A stretch of DNA of 64,000 bases from contig NZ_KB822600.1 in the NCBI RefSeq assembly GCF_000364625.1, positions 124,001 through 188,000 of the forward strand, given 5' to 3'. This document shows positions 18,697 to 26,664 of the stretch, piece after piece (the stretch's first letter is position 1; each line of letters opens with the position of its first letter). Position numbers and translations under genes: made by a program. Source of the DNA: Pseudomonas thermotolerans DSM 14292 (lineage in GTDB: Bacteria; Pseudomonadota; Gammaproteobacteria; Pseudomonadales; Pseudomonadaceae). Under the pieces are notes generated by a model that searched no databases, was not told the origin of the DNA, and was given only the letters and a program-made list of their open reading frames with translations.

Positions 18697-19557
18697 TCAG
18701 ACGCCCGCGCGCGGCACCCCGGCTAGCCTGGGCAGGAGAACCAGGGCGATACCGTCGAGCACTGCCAGGGCCGCCGCCGGCAGGCGAGCCCCCAGAGGCT
18801 CGTCGAGCAGCAGGGCGCCGGCCAGGGCAGCGAGCACCGGCACGCTGAGCTGCACCGAGGCGCCCTGGATGGCCGTCAGTCCCGGCAGGGCGGCGTACCA
18901 CAGGGCATAGCCGAGGCCCGAGGCGAGGGCACCGGAGAGCAGCGCGTAGAGCAGCCCGAGGCCGTCCAGGCGCAGCCCGGCATGGAAGGTCAGGGCCAGC
19001 AGGGCGGCGAAGGCCGCCGCACGCAGGAAGTTGCCGGCGCTCGCCGCCAGAGGGTCGCCGCCGTCGCGCCCGAACAGGGTGTAGAGCCCCCAGGCCAGTC
19101 CGGAGAGCAGCATCAGCAGGGCACCGCTCAGAGGCGGGGCGCTGGCCCCCGGCAGCAGTAGGTAGAGCAGGCCGCCGGCGGCGAGCAGGACGCCGAGCAG
19201 GGCCTGGCCGCCCAGGCGTTCGCCGCGCAGCAGGCCGGCCAGCACCAGGGTCACCTGCACCGCGCCGAACAGCAGCAGGGCGCCGGTGCCGGCATCCAGC
19301 TGCAGGTAGGCGAAGGAGAAGGCCGCCGCGTAGAGGAACAGCGCCGCGGCGCCGCGCCAGCTGCCGCGCGGCTTGGCGCTGGCACCGCGCAGGCGCAGCA
19401 GCAGGGCGAGCATCAGGGCGCCGGAGAGGATGCGCGCGGTGGTGAAGCTTGCCGCGTCGATCGCGGTGTCCTTCAGCGCCGCCCGGCAGAGCAGCGAATT
19501 GCCGGCGAAGGCCAGCATCGCCAGCAGGGTCAGCAGCAGGGTGCGCCGCTCCGGCAC
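18697..19557 (-). CDS. EamA/DMT-family permease
   Basis: About ten hydrophobic segments are spread over 286 residues in two EamA repeats (TTARILSGALMLALLL early and GASVQLSVPVLAALAGALLL late), typical of drug/metabolite transporters of the inner membrane. Substrate unknown. The GTG at 19557 is used because it lies just after the erbR stop (8-bp gap) and starts a family-like N-terminus; there is no ATG nearby. It is cotranscribed with the response regulator erbR, as at the equivalent P. aeruginosa locus. Confidence 0.85.
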   Translation of the reverse strand: MPERRTLLLTLLAMLAFAGNSLLCRAALKDTAIDAASFTTARILSGALMLALLLRLRGASAKPRGSWRGAAALFLYAAAFSFAYLQLDAGTGALLLFGAVQVTLVLAGLLRGERLGGQALLGVLLAAGGLLYLLLPGASAPPLSGALLMLLSGLAWGLYTLFGRDGGDPLAASAGNFLRAAAFAALLALTFHAGLRLDGLGLLYALLSGALASGLGYALWYAALPGLTAIQGASVQLSVPVLAALAGALLLDEPLGARLPAAALAVLDGIALVLLPRLAGVPRAGV

Positions 19558-19565
19558 GTCGGGGC

Positions 19566-20231
19566 TCAGCGGCGCAGGTAGGCGGAGAAGTCGATGTCCC
19601 CGGCGGAGAGGATCGCCTGCACGCGGTTGTGCACGTTGAGCTTGCGCAGGATCGCCGAGACATGGGCCTTCACGGTGGTCTCGGCGATGTCCAGGTTGTA
19701 GGCGATCTGTTTGTTCGACTCGCCCTTGGCCATGCGCTCGAGGACCAGCAGCTGCTTGCGGGTCAGCGCCTGGAGCAGTTCCGGCGGGATGCTGTGCTCG
19801 TCGCTGCCGCTGCGCCGCGGCGAGCTCTTCTGGGTGCGGATGATGTCCGAGGGCAGGTAGACATTGCCGTTGAGGATCTGCTCGATGGCCTCGGTCATCT
19901 GCGCGCGCGGCGAGGACTTGGTGATGAAGCCCACCGCGCCGTAGGTGATGGCCTGCAGTACCACCTGCTTGTCCTGCTCGGCGGAGACGATCACCACCGG
20001 TATGGTCGGCGCCTCGTTGCGCAGGTTGATCAGGCCGTTGAGGCCGTGCATGCCGGGCATGTTGAGGTCGAGGAGGATCAGGTCGAGATCGTCGTGCTCG
20101 CGGGTCAGCTCCAGGGCGCTGTCCAGGTCGGCGGTTTCCATCACTTCGGAGCCGGGGAAACCGTCGCTGATGACGTTGTGGATGGCTTCGCGGAACAGCG
20201 GGTGATCGTCGGCAATCAGAATCTTGTACAT
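19566..20231 (-). CDS. erbR: LuxR/NarL-family response regulator ErbR (AgmR)
   Basis: The 221-residue product has a receiver domain with acidic pair D8-D9 and phosphoacceptor Asp55 ([10 protein letters not shown]), and a LuxR-type HTH (about 150-215, [20 protein letters not shown]). It matches AgmR/ErbR, the regulator of PQQ-dependent alcohol oxidation in Pseudomonas, which controls exa and pqq genes. It lies in the middle of the alcohol-oxidation block, downstream of the CXXCW protein gene on the same strand. Its cognate kinase is not identifiable here except possibly NahK. Confidence 0.92.
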   Translation of the reverse strand: MYKILIADDHPLFREAIHNVISDGFPGSEVMETADLDSALELTREHDDLDLILLDLNMPGMHGLNGLINLRNEAPTIPVVIVSAEQDKQVVLQAITYGAVGFITKSSPRAQMTEAIEQILNGNVYLPSDIIRTQKSSPRRSGSDEHSIPPELLQALTRKQLLVLERMAKGESNKQIAYNLDIAETTVKAHVSAILRKLNVHNRVQAILSAGDIDFSAYLRR

Positions 20232-20254
20232 GGCCTTTCACCTCGTTGTTGTCA

Positions 20255-20947
20255 TTATGGTGCGACGGAGAGTTCTTGGGGGGTGGCGGGGTGCAGGGGC
20301 AGTCCGGCCTGTTCCCAGGCGTCGATGCCGTCACGGTACCAGTAGAGGCTGGTGTAGCCCAGGGCGTGGGCGCGCCTGACGGCGTTCCAGCTCAGCCAGC
20401 AGTCGGAGCGGCAATAGAATACCAGCGGCAGGTCGCGGCGGCCGGCGCTGATGTGCGCCAGGTTGTCGGCGAAGTAGGCCTGCCACTGCGGGGTCAGCTG
20501 GCCGTCGCCGGTGTTGGCCAGCCAGAGGCTACCGGGGATGTTGCGGTGCTCCTCGTCGTTGACGAAGCGGCCGTTCACCCAAGGGCGGCGATAGACGTCG
20601 ATCAGCCGGGTCTCCGGGCGTTCCGCGAGGAGCTTCTGCAGCGCCGCGGTGTCCAGGGTCACGGCGTGCTCGGCGCGCTCGGGCGTCGGGCTGCGGTAGA
20701 GGCTCTGCCGGTAGCCGTCAGCGGTGAACAGGGTGGGATCGTCGTTGGCCGCGCCGGCCGGTAGCGGCAGCAGGGCCAGCAGGGCCAGTGCACCGAGCAG
20801 CTGGCGCGCGCCGGCAAGGCGGGATGGGAGTGACGCGGCGGCGGATGCGGGTGGGCAGGCAGACTTCGGCTGGTGGACGGACTGACGCAGAAGCGGGCGC
20901 CGTCGCGGTTGGGCCGAGACGATGGCAGGCCTTGTCGATCGTGACAT
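20255..20947 (-). CDS. PQQ-dependent catabolism-associated CXXCW protein (rhodanese-like)
   Basis: The product has a long basic N-terminus, a hydrophobic segment (about 48-66) that fits a signal peptide, and a rhodanese-like domain. The active-site segment reads VFYCRSDCWLSWNA, the C-x-x-C-W motif that defines this PQQ-associated family. It is predicted to be periplasmic and probably handles sulfur or thiols for quinoprotein systems. The start at 20947 gives an unusually long leader, and an internal start nearer the signal peptide is possible. It is divergent from the second response regulator operon. Confidence 0.87.
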   Translation of the reverse strand: MSRSTRPAIVSAQPRRRPLLRQSVHQPKSACPPASAAASLPSRLAGARQLLGALALLALLPLPAGAANDDPTLFTADGYRQSLYRSPTPERAEHAVTLDTAALQKLLAERPETRLIDVYRRPWVNGRFVNDEEHRNIPGSLWLANTGDGQLTPQWQAYFADNLAHISAGRRDLPLVFYCRSDCWLSWNAVRRAHALGYTSLYWYRDGIDAWEQAGLPLHPATPQELSVAP

Positions 20948-21023
20948 TTCGGTGGTCCCGATGCTTTGTTATGGGGACCATTAGAGAGGTCCGCTTGTGC
21001 TTTGGGAATCCTACGTTGAGTGG

Positions 21024-21107
21024 GGAAAACCGCTACCAAAGTAGTAATTTCGCCCCGCCGGGGTGGCGAATCGACCGAAAGGTAGCGGTTTTCCAGTACC
21101 AAGGTAG
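21024..21107. promoter_or_regulatory. divergent promoter region with inverted repeat and TACCAA motifs
   Basis: A perfect 14-bp inverted repeat (GGAAAACCGCTACC at 21024-21037 and GGTAGCGGTTTTCC at 21081-21094) is separated by 43 bp. The near-palindrome CTACCAAAGTAG (21033-21044) overlaps the left arm. A second version, GTACCAAGGTAG (21096-21107), lies 63 bp further, about six helical turns. A related CTACCAATGG occurs upstream of exaA. The arrangement suggests operators for a dimeric regulator such as ErbR or the neighbouring response regulator. Inferred from sequence only. Confidence 0.6.
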
Positions 21108-21188
21108 GAGTCGCTCGGCGCTGGCCGGGGCCTAGGATTGCCGTCAGGAGTCCCGCCCCGCCCGGGGCGCTGCAGAAGCGGGTCCCCC

Positions 21189-21347
21189 ATGCCATCCGTC
21201 ATCCAGACCCTGAAAACCCTGGCGCTGTCCCTGCTGCTGATCCTCAGTCTGATCGGTTTCGACCGGCAGGCGCCCTCGGCTGCCGCCGAGAAGCCGATCC
21301 GCCAAGTGCTGCGCGTCGACTACCTGCTGCTGGAGCTGCAGCCATGA
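21189..21347 (+). CDS. 52-residue membrane or exported peptide coupled to a response regulator
   Basis: The peptide begins with a hydrophobic helix (about residues 8-24, LKTLALSLLLILSLIGF) after a short polar start, then a short polar tail ending LRVDYLLLELQP. Its TGA stop overlaps the ATG of the response regulator gene (ATGA), a sign of translational coupling. No family recognised. It might be a membrane peptide that senses or couples to the regulator, a truncated remnant of a sensor kinase, or a leader that sets regulator translation. The Shine-Dalgarno is weak. Confidence 0.5.
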   Translation: MPSVIQTLKTLALSLLLILSLIGFDRQAPSAAAEKPIRQVLRVDYLLLELQP

Positions 21348-21997
21348 AGATCCTCCTGGTCGACGACCACGCCGTGGTGCGCCTGGGCTGCAGCGGCCTG
21401 CTGCGCGGCATGCTCCCGGAGGTGGAGATTGCCGAGGCCGGCAGCGGCGAGGAGGCCCTGCAGCAGGTGCAGGCGAGCATTCCCAACCTGGTGATCATGG
21501 ACATCGGCCTGCCGGGGATCAGCGGCCTGGAGGCCACCCGCCGGCTGCGCCAGCGCCTGCCGCAGCTGCGTGTGCTGTTCTTCAGCATGCATGACGAGCT
21601 GCCTCTGGTGCGCCAGGCGCTGGACGCCGGGGCGGCCGGCTACGTGACGAAGGCCGCGGCGCCGGAAGTGCTGGTGGAGGCGGTGCGCCGGGTGCTGGCC
21701 GGCTATTCCTACATCGAGCAGGCGCTGGCCACCCGCCTGGCGTGCCAGCGCGGCGACGATCCCTATGGCGACCCGCGTCTGGCAGGCATGACGCCCCGGG
21801 AGATGGAAGTATTCATCATGCTCGCCCACGGCGTGCCGGTGCGGCAGATCGCCGAACGGCTGTGCATCAGCGGCAAGACGGTGTCCAACCACATGACCCT
21901 GCTGAAGAACAAGCTGGGTGTGGATTCCCTCGCCGGGCTGGTGCACCTGGCCCTGGAAACCGGCGTGCTGCGGGTCGGCGAGGCCAAGTCGGCCTGA
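21344..21997 (+). CDS. LuxR/NarL-family response regulator (ExaE/EraR-like)
   Basis: The 217-residue product has a receiver with acidic pair D7-D8 and phosphoacceptor Asp53 (VIMDIGLPGISG), and a LuxR-type HTH (PREMEVFIMLAHG followed by ERLCISGKTVSNHM). In Pseudomonas the exaA gene is activated by the two-component regulator EraR (ExaE). This gene's position in the cluster fits that role, but its identity over other NarL-family regulators is inferred. No histidine kinase gene accompanies it, unlike the eraS-eraR pair; only the 52-residue peptide precedes it. Confidence 0.82.
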   Translation: MKILLVDDHAVVRLGCSGLLRGMLPEVEIAEAGSGEEALQQVQASIPNLVIMDIGLPGISGLEATRRLRQRLPQLRVLFFSMHDELPLVRQALDAGAAGYVTKAAAPEVLVEAVRRVLAGYSYIEQALATRLACQRGDDPYGDPRLAGMTPREMEVFIMLAHGVPVRQIAERLCISGKTVSNHMTLLKNKLGVDSLAGLVHLALETGVLRVGEAKSA

Positions 21998-22433
21998 GCC
22001 GAGCGGCCGGATGCCGGCGATGCCAGCAGCTCCAGCAGCAACAGTACCCGCAGCTTCGCCAGCGCTCCGCACCGGACACGGCTGGCGCGCAGGCGCGCGG
22101 CGTCCGGCGCCAGGCAGTGGCCGTGGCAGAGGATCTTCAGGGCCTCGCACGGCCTGCTCAGGCTGACCAGCAACGACAGCAACGGGAAGCCGAAGCACGG
22201 TCCCAGCAGGGCCAGGTAGGCCTGGTGCAGGCCGAACAGTTGGGGCGCGCAGTCCGCAGCGGGATTCAGGCGGATCCAGGGTACCGGGGCGAGGAAGGGT
22301 GGCGGGGTCCGGGGTAGCAGGCGCCTGAGAGCACGCGCGGTTGGGTGGGGATCAAGGGGCGCTCAAGCGGAAGGGTTTCGGACGAAGAAGGCCACTGACC
22401 TTAGCCGCAGCGGCCGACTTTCGTCCAGTCGGG
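21998..22433. other. 436-bp gap with no confident gene; possible decayed minus-strand coding sequence
   Basis: No RNA gene or repeat is apparent. The minus-strand frame open from 22362 downward encodes a leucine- and cysteine-rich stretch (ADCAPQLFGLHQAYLALLG, then FPLLSLLVSLSRPCEALKI) that looks protein-like. Its only usual start codon is a TTG at 22182, midway, and I recognise no family. It may be the remnant of a gene lost from the exa cluster. Confidence 0.3.
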
Positions 22434-23084
22434 TCAGTCCCAGCCGGGCGGACAGTCCTTGCAGCCTTCCATGTTGGCGTCCTGGAAGTTGCCGAAGCGG
22501 GTGCGGGCGCCGCTCAGGGTGGCATTCTCCAGGTTGGAGCCGCCGAGTTTGACTTCCTGCAGGTTGGCGTCGCTGAGATCGGCGCCCTTCAGGTCGGCAC
22601 GGTTCAGCCAGGTCATTTCCAGGTCGGCGGCGACCAGCTTGACGCCGTGCATCTTGGAGCCGCCCAGGCGGGCGAATTCCAGGTAGGCGGCGGACAGGTC
22701 GGCGCCATTGAACTGCGCGGCCTGGGCGTACATGCCCCAGCCCTGGATGGCGACCAGCTTGGCGCCGCTGAAGTCGGCCAGGCGCAGGTTGCTCTGCTGC
22801 AGGCTGGCGCGGGTCAGGTTGGCTCCTTTCAGGTTGGCCTTCTCCAGATCGGCGAGGTCCAGGTTGGCATGTCGCAGGTCGGCCCCGGACAGGTCGGCGC
22901 CGGCCAGCTTCATGCGTCGCATGTCCTGGTTGCGCAGGTCGGCGCCCTTGAGATCGGCGCCCGGGCAACTGCTGTCCGGCTCGATGCGGCAACCGTTGAT
23001 GACCAGTACGCCGTCGTCCGCGGCGAAGGCGGGGCTGCCGGCGGCGAACAGGGCCAGCGGCAGGAACAGGGACAGGTGTTTCAT
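22434..23084 (-). CDS. exported pentapeptide-repeat protein
   Basis: A signal peptide (LSLFLPLALFAAGSPAFA, cleavage near residue 21) precedes about 25 tandem A(D/N)LXX-type repeats (for example ADLKGADLRNQD and ANLDLADLEKANLKGANL), predicted to form a right-handed beta-helix. A Cys pair lies near the C-terminus (C-K-D-C). The cell location should be periplasmic. It is directly downstream of exaA on the same strand (92 bp apart, across a palindromic repeat), so it may be cotranscribed. Pentapeptide proteins are diverse; function in ethanol oxidation is not known. Confidence 0.87.
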   Translation of the reverse strand: MKHLSLFLPLALFAAGSPAFAADDGVLVINGCRIEPDSSCPGADLKGADLRNQDMRRMKLAGADLSGADLRHANLDLADLEKANLKGANLTRASLQQSNLRLADFSGAKLVAIQGWGMYAQAAQFNGADLSAAYLEFARLGGSKMHGVKLVAADLEMTWLNRADLKGADLSDANLQEVKLGGSNLENATLSGARTRFGNFQDANMEGCKDCPPGWD

Positions 23085-23116
23085 TGCGGTACTCCTCGGT
23101 TTGACGCAATGGAAAC

Positions 23117-23157
23117 GCCCCTCACCCCGACCCTCTCCCGGGAGGGGAGAGGGCGGA
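23117..23157. repeat. GGGAGAGGG palindromic intergenic repeat
   Basis: CCCTCTCCC (23131-23139) faces GGGAGAGGG, with the run CCCCTCACCCCGA on the left. This sequence type is a common dispersed palindrome in Pseudomonas intergenic DNA. Related but weaker variants occur near 6866 and 38054-38090. It lies between exaA and the pentapeptide gene and may stop or stabilise transcripts. Confidence 0.5.
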
Positions 23158-23176
23158 AGTGACGGGGCGTGGGCGA

Positions 23177-25048
23177 TCAACGGCTGGCGCTGGCCTTATC
23201 CCAGTTCGGCAGCTTGAACACCCAGAAGGAGCCGCCCTGAGCGACCGGCTTGGTCAGGTCGGCCATGTCGCCGCCCCACAGGGGCACGGCGCCACCGTAA
23301 CCGGCGGTCACGCCGATGTACTGCTCGCCGTCCTGTTCCCAGGTGATCGGCGGGGAGACGATGCCGGTACCCACCTGGAAGCTCCACAGCTCCTTGCCGT
23401 TCTTGGCGTCGAAGGCCTTGAAGTAGCCGTCGCCGGTGCCGGTGAACACCAGGTTGCCCTTGGTGGCCAGCACGCCGGCCCACAGCGGCAGACGTTCCTT
23501 GTGCTCCCAGACGACCTTGCCGGTGGTCGGGTTCATCGCGCGCAGGATGCCGACGTGGTCGTCGTACAGGCGCTTGATGCGGAAGCCCATGCCCAGGTAG
23601 GCGGAGCCCTTCTTATAGCTGACCGACTCGGTCCAGTAGTCTTCCTTCCAGTGGTTGGCCGGGATGTAGAACAGGCCGGTGTCCTGGCTGTAGGCCATGG
23701 GGCTCCAGTTCTTGCCGCCGAGGAACGGCGGGGAGACCTCGACTACCTTGCCGCGGGCTTCACCCGGCTCCGGCAGCGGCGGGCGCTGGCCTTCGCGTTC
23801 CACCGGACGACCGGTCTTCAGGTCGATGTGGCTGGCCCAGGTGATGCCGTCGACGAACGGGAAGGCGTTCTGCAGCTTGCCGTTGGTGCGGTCGACGACG
23901 TAGAAGAAGCCGTTGCGGTCGGCGTGGGCAGTGGCCTTGATGGTCTTGCCGGACTTGTCCTTGTAGTCGAACAGCACCAGCTCGTTGTTGCCGGAGAAGT
24001 CCCAGGCATCGTTCGGGGTGTGCTGGTAGAACCACTTCACTTCGCCGGTGGTCGGGTCGACACCGACCTGGCCGGAGGTGTAGAGGCTGTCGTAGTCGCG
24101 CGGGTTGCCACCGTCGGCGGTGCGCGCCCAGCCGTTCCACGGTGCCGGGTTGCCCGCACCGATGATGATGGTGTTGGTTTCCGGGTCGAAGCTGGCGCTC
24201 TGCCAGGGGGCGCCGCCACCGTGGCTCCAGGCTTCCTTCTTGCCGGTTGGCGAGTTGGGGTCATCCGGCCAGGACGGAGCCTTGATGTCGCCGGTCGGGG
24301 TGCTTTCCTTGCCGTTCAGGCGGCCCATGTGGCCTTCCACGAACGGACGCATCCAGATTTCCTCGCCGGTCTCCGGGTCGCGGGCGAACAGCTGGCCGAC
24401 CACGCCGAATTCGTCACCGGAGCTGCCGTGGATCAGCAGCACCTTGCCGGTCTTCTGGTCCTTCACGATGGTCGGTGCGCCGGTCATGGTGTAGCCCGCG
24501 GAGTGGTCGGCGAACTTCTTGTTCCAGACCACCTTGCCGGTGTCCTTGTTCAGGGCCACGACACGGGCGTCCAGGGTGCCGAAGTAGATCTTGTCGCCGT
24601 AGATGGCGGCGCCGCGGTTGACCACGTCGCAGCATGGACGGATGTCGTCGGGCAGGCGGTGGTTGTAGGTCCACAGGCGCTTGCCGGTCTTGGCGTCGAG
24701 GGCGAACACGCGGGAGTAGGAACCGGTGACGTAGATCACCCCGTCGTGGACGATGGCCTGGGATTCCTGGCCGCGTTGCTTCTCGTCACCGAAGGAGTAC
24801 GACCAGGCCGGGGTCAGCTTGAAGACGTTGCTGTCGTTGATCTTGTCCAGCGGGCTCCAGCGCTGGGCGTTCATGCCCATGCCGTACTGCAGCACGTTGT
24901 GGGTGGTCAGGTGGTCGTTGGCGATGTCTTCCCAGGTCACGGGTTTGGCCAGGGCGGAGCCGCCGAGCGCCAGGCCGCCGGCCAGCAGCAGGCTGTTGAT
25001 GGCGAAGGCCATGGGGCGAGGCTTGCTGGGTAACGATCTTGTTGTCAT
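23177..25048 (-). CDS. exaA: quinoprotein (PQQ) ethanol dehydrogenase
   Basis: The 623-residue precursor equals the ExaA length. Its signal peptide ends at Ala34 (GGSALA, then KPVTW), giving a periplasmic enzyme. The vicinal cysteine pair in R-P-C-C-D near the active site is present, and repeated tryptophan-docking motifs build the eight-bladed propeller. The catalytic Asp350 (mature 316) lies in AWDFSGNNE. The residue two places on is Ser, where lanthanide-dependent enzymes have Asp, so a calcium enzyme of the ExaA/PedE type is predicted. Electrons pass to cytochrome c550, encoded divergently 307 bp away. The ATG at 25048 has GGGAA upstream. Confidence 0.95.
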   Translation of the reverse strand: MTTRSLPSKPRPMAFAINSLLLAGGLALGGSALAKPVTWEDIANDHLTTHNVLQYGMGMNAQRWSPLDKINDSNVFKLTPAWSYSFGDEKQRGQESQAIVHDGVIYVTGSYSRVFALDAKTGKRLWTYNHRLPDDIRPCCDVVNRGAAIYGDKIYFGTLDARVVALNKDTGKVVWNKKFADHSAGYTMTGAPTIVKDQKTGKVLLIHGSSGDEFGVVGQLFARDPETGEEIWMRPFVEGHMGRLNGKESTPTGDIKAPSWPDDPNSPTGKKEAWSHGGGAPWQSASFDPETNTIIIGAGNPAPWNGWARTADGGNPRDYDSLYTSGQVGVDPTTGEVKWFYQHTPNDAWDFSGNNELVLFDYKDKSGKTIKATAHADRNGFFYVVDRTNGKLQNAFPFVDGITWASHIDLKTGRPVEREGQRPPLPEPGEARGKVVEVSPPFLGGKNWSPMAYSQDTGLFYIPANHWKEDYWTESVSYKKGSAYLGMGFRIKRLYDDHVGILRAMNPTTGKVVWEHKERLPLWAGVLATKGNLVFTGTGDGYFKAFDAKNGKELWSFQVGTGIVSPPITWEQDGEQYIGVTAGYGGAVPLWGGDMADLTKPVAQGGSFWVFKLPNWDKASASR

Positions 25049-25153
25049 GGTTGTGGTTCCCATTGAGTGTGGTGGTGTTGAGGCCGCCACGATGGCGACC
25101 TGGCACTTCGATGGTGGAACCGCAAGGGTTCTGCCGAAACGGAAAAACTCCCG

Positions 25154-25243
25154 GCCTTGCAGGGAAAAATTCCCAATCGCCCCATGACTTGGCCTTGCTG
25201 CCAAAGGCTCCCGCGACACCCCCTAAAGCCTTGCTACCAATGG
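25154..25243. promoter_or_regulatory. exaA/exaB divergent control region with repeated GCCTTGC boxes
   Basis: The 307-bp region between the divergent exaA and cytochrome genes holds no other gene. It contains GCCTTGC three times at 25154, 25192 and 25228 (spacings 38 and 36 bp). The last two are extended: CCTTGCTGCCAAAGG and CCTTGCTACCAATGG. The final one contains the CTACCAA sequence that also occurs in the upstream regulator promoter. The evenly spaced repeats look like binding sites for a regulator such as ErbR or the response regulator. Confidence 0.55.
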
Positions 25244-25355
25244 ACTAGATGCGAACGACCAAAGCGGCATTCGGTGTCTGGGTCGGGCTTCCTAGCATGT
25301 GCCCAACCGTGCTCCACGCGAGCCGTCCCGCGTGCATTGAATGAGGTCCCGTCTT

Positions 25356-25778
25356 ATGAACAAGAAGAACACCGCGGCTGCCGCCCTCCTGCTGCTGGCT
25401 GTTGCCGCCGGCAATGTCTGGGCGCATGGCGATGTCGTCCCGCAGAACGTCAACACGGACGGTCTGGAGCCTCTGGGTGAGGAGTGGCGCGACGAGAACC
25501 CCTACCGCGACAACCCCCGTGCGGTGGAGATCGGCGCTTCGGCCTACAACCAGAACTGCGCCGCCTGCCATGGCCTGGAAGCGAAGTCCGGCGGCATCGC
25601 CCCCGACCTGCGCTACCTGGAGCTGGGCGCCACCGGCGACGAATGGTTCAAGGAACGGGTCATCAACGGTTCGGTGCGCGACGGCCGGGTGTACATGCCG
25701 AAGATGGCCAACTATCTGAGCCAGGAAGCACTCTGGGCGATCCGCTCCTATCTGGAAAGCGTCCACGTCGAAGAATGA
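25356..25778 (+). CDS. exaB: cytochrome c550 of the ethanol oxidation chain
   Basis: The 140-residue protein has a signal peptide (AAALLLLAVAAGNVWA, cleavage about residue 23), a single heme c attachment site C68-A-A-C71-H72, and a likely axial Met at 114 or 117 in YMPKMANY. It is similar to ExaB of P. aeruginosa and PedF of P. putida. Its place directly upstream and divergent from exaA indicates that it accepts electrons from the quinoprotein in the periplasm. The ATG at 25356 follows a short in-frame extension that lacks signal-peptide character. Confidence 0.92.
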   Translation: MNKKNTAAAALLLLAVAAGNVWAHGDVVPQNVNTDGLEPLGEEWRDENPYRDNPRAVEIGASAYNQNCAACHGLEAKSGGIAPDLRYLELGATGDEWFKERVINGSVRDGRVYMPKMANYLSQEALWAIRSYLESVHVEE

Positions 25779-25817
25779 GCCCGCTGTCTGGGGCTGTCTC
25801 TCCGCAAGGAGTTGCAC

Positions 25818-26564
25818 ATGCGCCGTACACTGCTTGGTCTGCTCTTCCTTCCCTGCTTGGTCCTGGCGGCCACGTCGGAAGATCCTCTGAAGTCCTCTAT
25901 GTGGGACTTCCATCGACAGCGTCTGCTCGGCACCGAGCCGGTGCTGTTCGATGAGCGGGTCCTCCTGGAGGTCCCGCCTTTCGCCGAAGACGCCCGCCAG
26001 GTGCCGATCCGCGTCGATGCCAGCGCGCTGGCCGGCCAGGTGGTGCGCATGGTCGCCTGGGCGGAGCTCAACCCTATCCCGCACATCTTCACCTTCCATC
26101 CCCATTCGCCGCAGGTGCGTCCCATGCTGGCGATCCGCATCCGCGTCGAGCAGGCGACCGCCCTGCGGGCCGCGGTGCTGACCCGCGACGGGGTCTGGCA
26201 CGTTGGCTCGGCGCGCATCGAGGCGGCCGGCGGTGGCTGTACGGCGCCCAGCGTGGTGCGCAGCGAGCCGGGCTGGGAACAGCGCCTCGGTCAGGTGCAT
26301 GGCGCGCGCTTCCCGCGTGGCGAGGTGAGTCGCCTGCGCCTGCGCGTCGACCACCCGATGGACAACGGACTGACCGCCGGCATTCCCGAATTCTTCCTCA
26401 ACCAGGCCGAGCTGCGCGATGCCTCCGGCAAGGCGCTGGCGACCCTGGAGCTGTTCCCCGCGGTCGCCGAGAACCCCACCATCGGCCTGGAGGTCGGCGG
26501 TCAGGAAGCGACCCGGCTGTGGCTGCGCGACAACAACGGAAACGAGTTCGAGGCGAACCTCTGA
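25818..26564 (+). CDS. quinoprotein dehydrogenase-associated SoxYZ-like carrier
   Basis: A signal peptide (RTLLGLLFLPCLVLA) leads a 248-residue periplasmic protein whose first part resembles SoxY and last part SoxZ. The Gly-rich carrier motif is present as A-G-G-G-C141, the cysteine that in SoxY holds the sulfur substrate. This fused family is known from PQQ-alcohol dehydrogenase clusters, next to an MBL metallohydrolase, as found here. Its chemistry in these clusters is unproven. The start at 25818 is the ATG with AAGGAG eight bases upstream. Confidence 0.88.
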   Translation: MRRTLLGLLFLPCLVLAATSEDPLKSSMWDFHRQRLLGTEPVLFDERVLLEVPPFAEDARQVPIRVDASALAGQVVRMVAWAELNPIPHIFTFHPHSPQVRPMLAIRIRVEQATALRAAVLTRDGVWHVGSARIEAAGGGCTAPSVVRSEPGWEQRLGQVHGARFPRGEVSRLRLRVDHPMDNGLTAGIPEFFLNQAELRDASGKALATLELFPAVAENPTIGLEVGGQEATRLWLRDNNGNEFEANL

Positions 26565-26576
26565 GGAGGGCGGATC

Positions 26577-26654
26577 ATGCACCTCATTCCCTTGCTGGTT
26601 CCGGGCGGCTGTCTGCTGGTCCTGCTCAGCCTGCCGTTCCTGTTGCAGTCCTAG
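26577..26654 (+). CDS. 25-residue hydrophobic micro-ORF
   Basis: An ATG preceded by GAGGAGGG (a strong Shine-Dalgarno) opens a 25-codon frame ending in TAG. The product has one hydrophobic segment (LIPLLVPGGCLLVLLSLPFLL), a Cys at 12 and two prolines. It sits exactly between the SoxYZ-like carrier and the MBL hydrolase genes, 12 and 10 bp away, as expected for an operon member. It is not PqqA-like, lacking the conserved Glu and Tyr. It may be a small membrane peptide or just a translation-coupling leader. Confidence 0.45.
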   Translation: MHLIPLLVPGGCLLVLLSLPFLLQS

Positions 26655-26664
26655 GAGAAGCCCG

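Noticed and set aside
18697..20334. 545-residue fusion of the DMT permease with an upstream domain
   Set aside because: The upstream part is the antiphase reading of erbR with no domain character; the permease starts at GTG 19557.
23117..23157. CRISPR or IS end
   Set aside because: It is a single palindrome of a kind scattered over Pseudomonas genomes. There are no spacers, no target duplication and no transposase.
26577..26654. PqqA precursor peptide
   Set aside because: The peptide is hydrophobic and lacks the conserved Glu and Tyr needed for PQQ formation; no pqqB-E genes follow.
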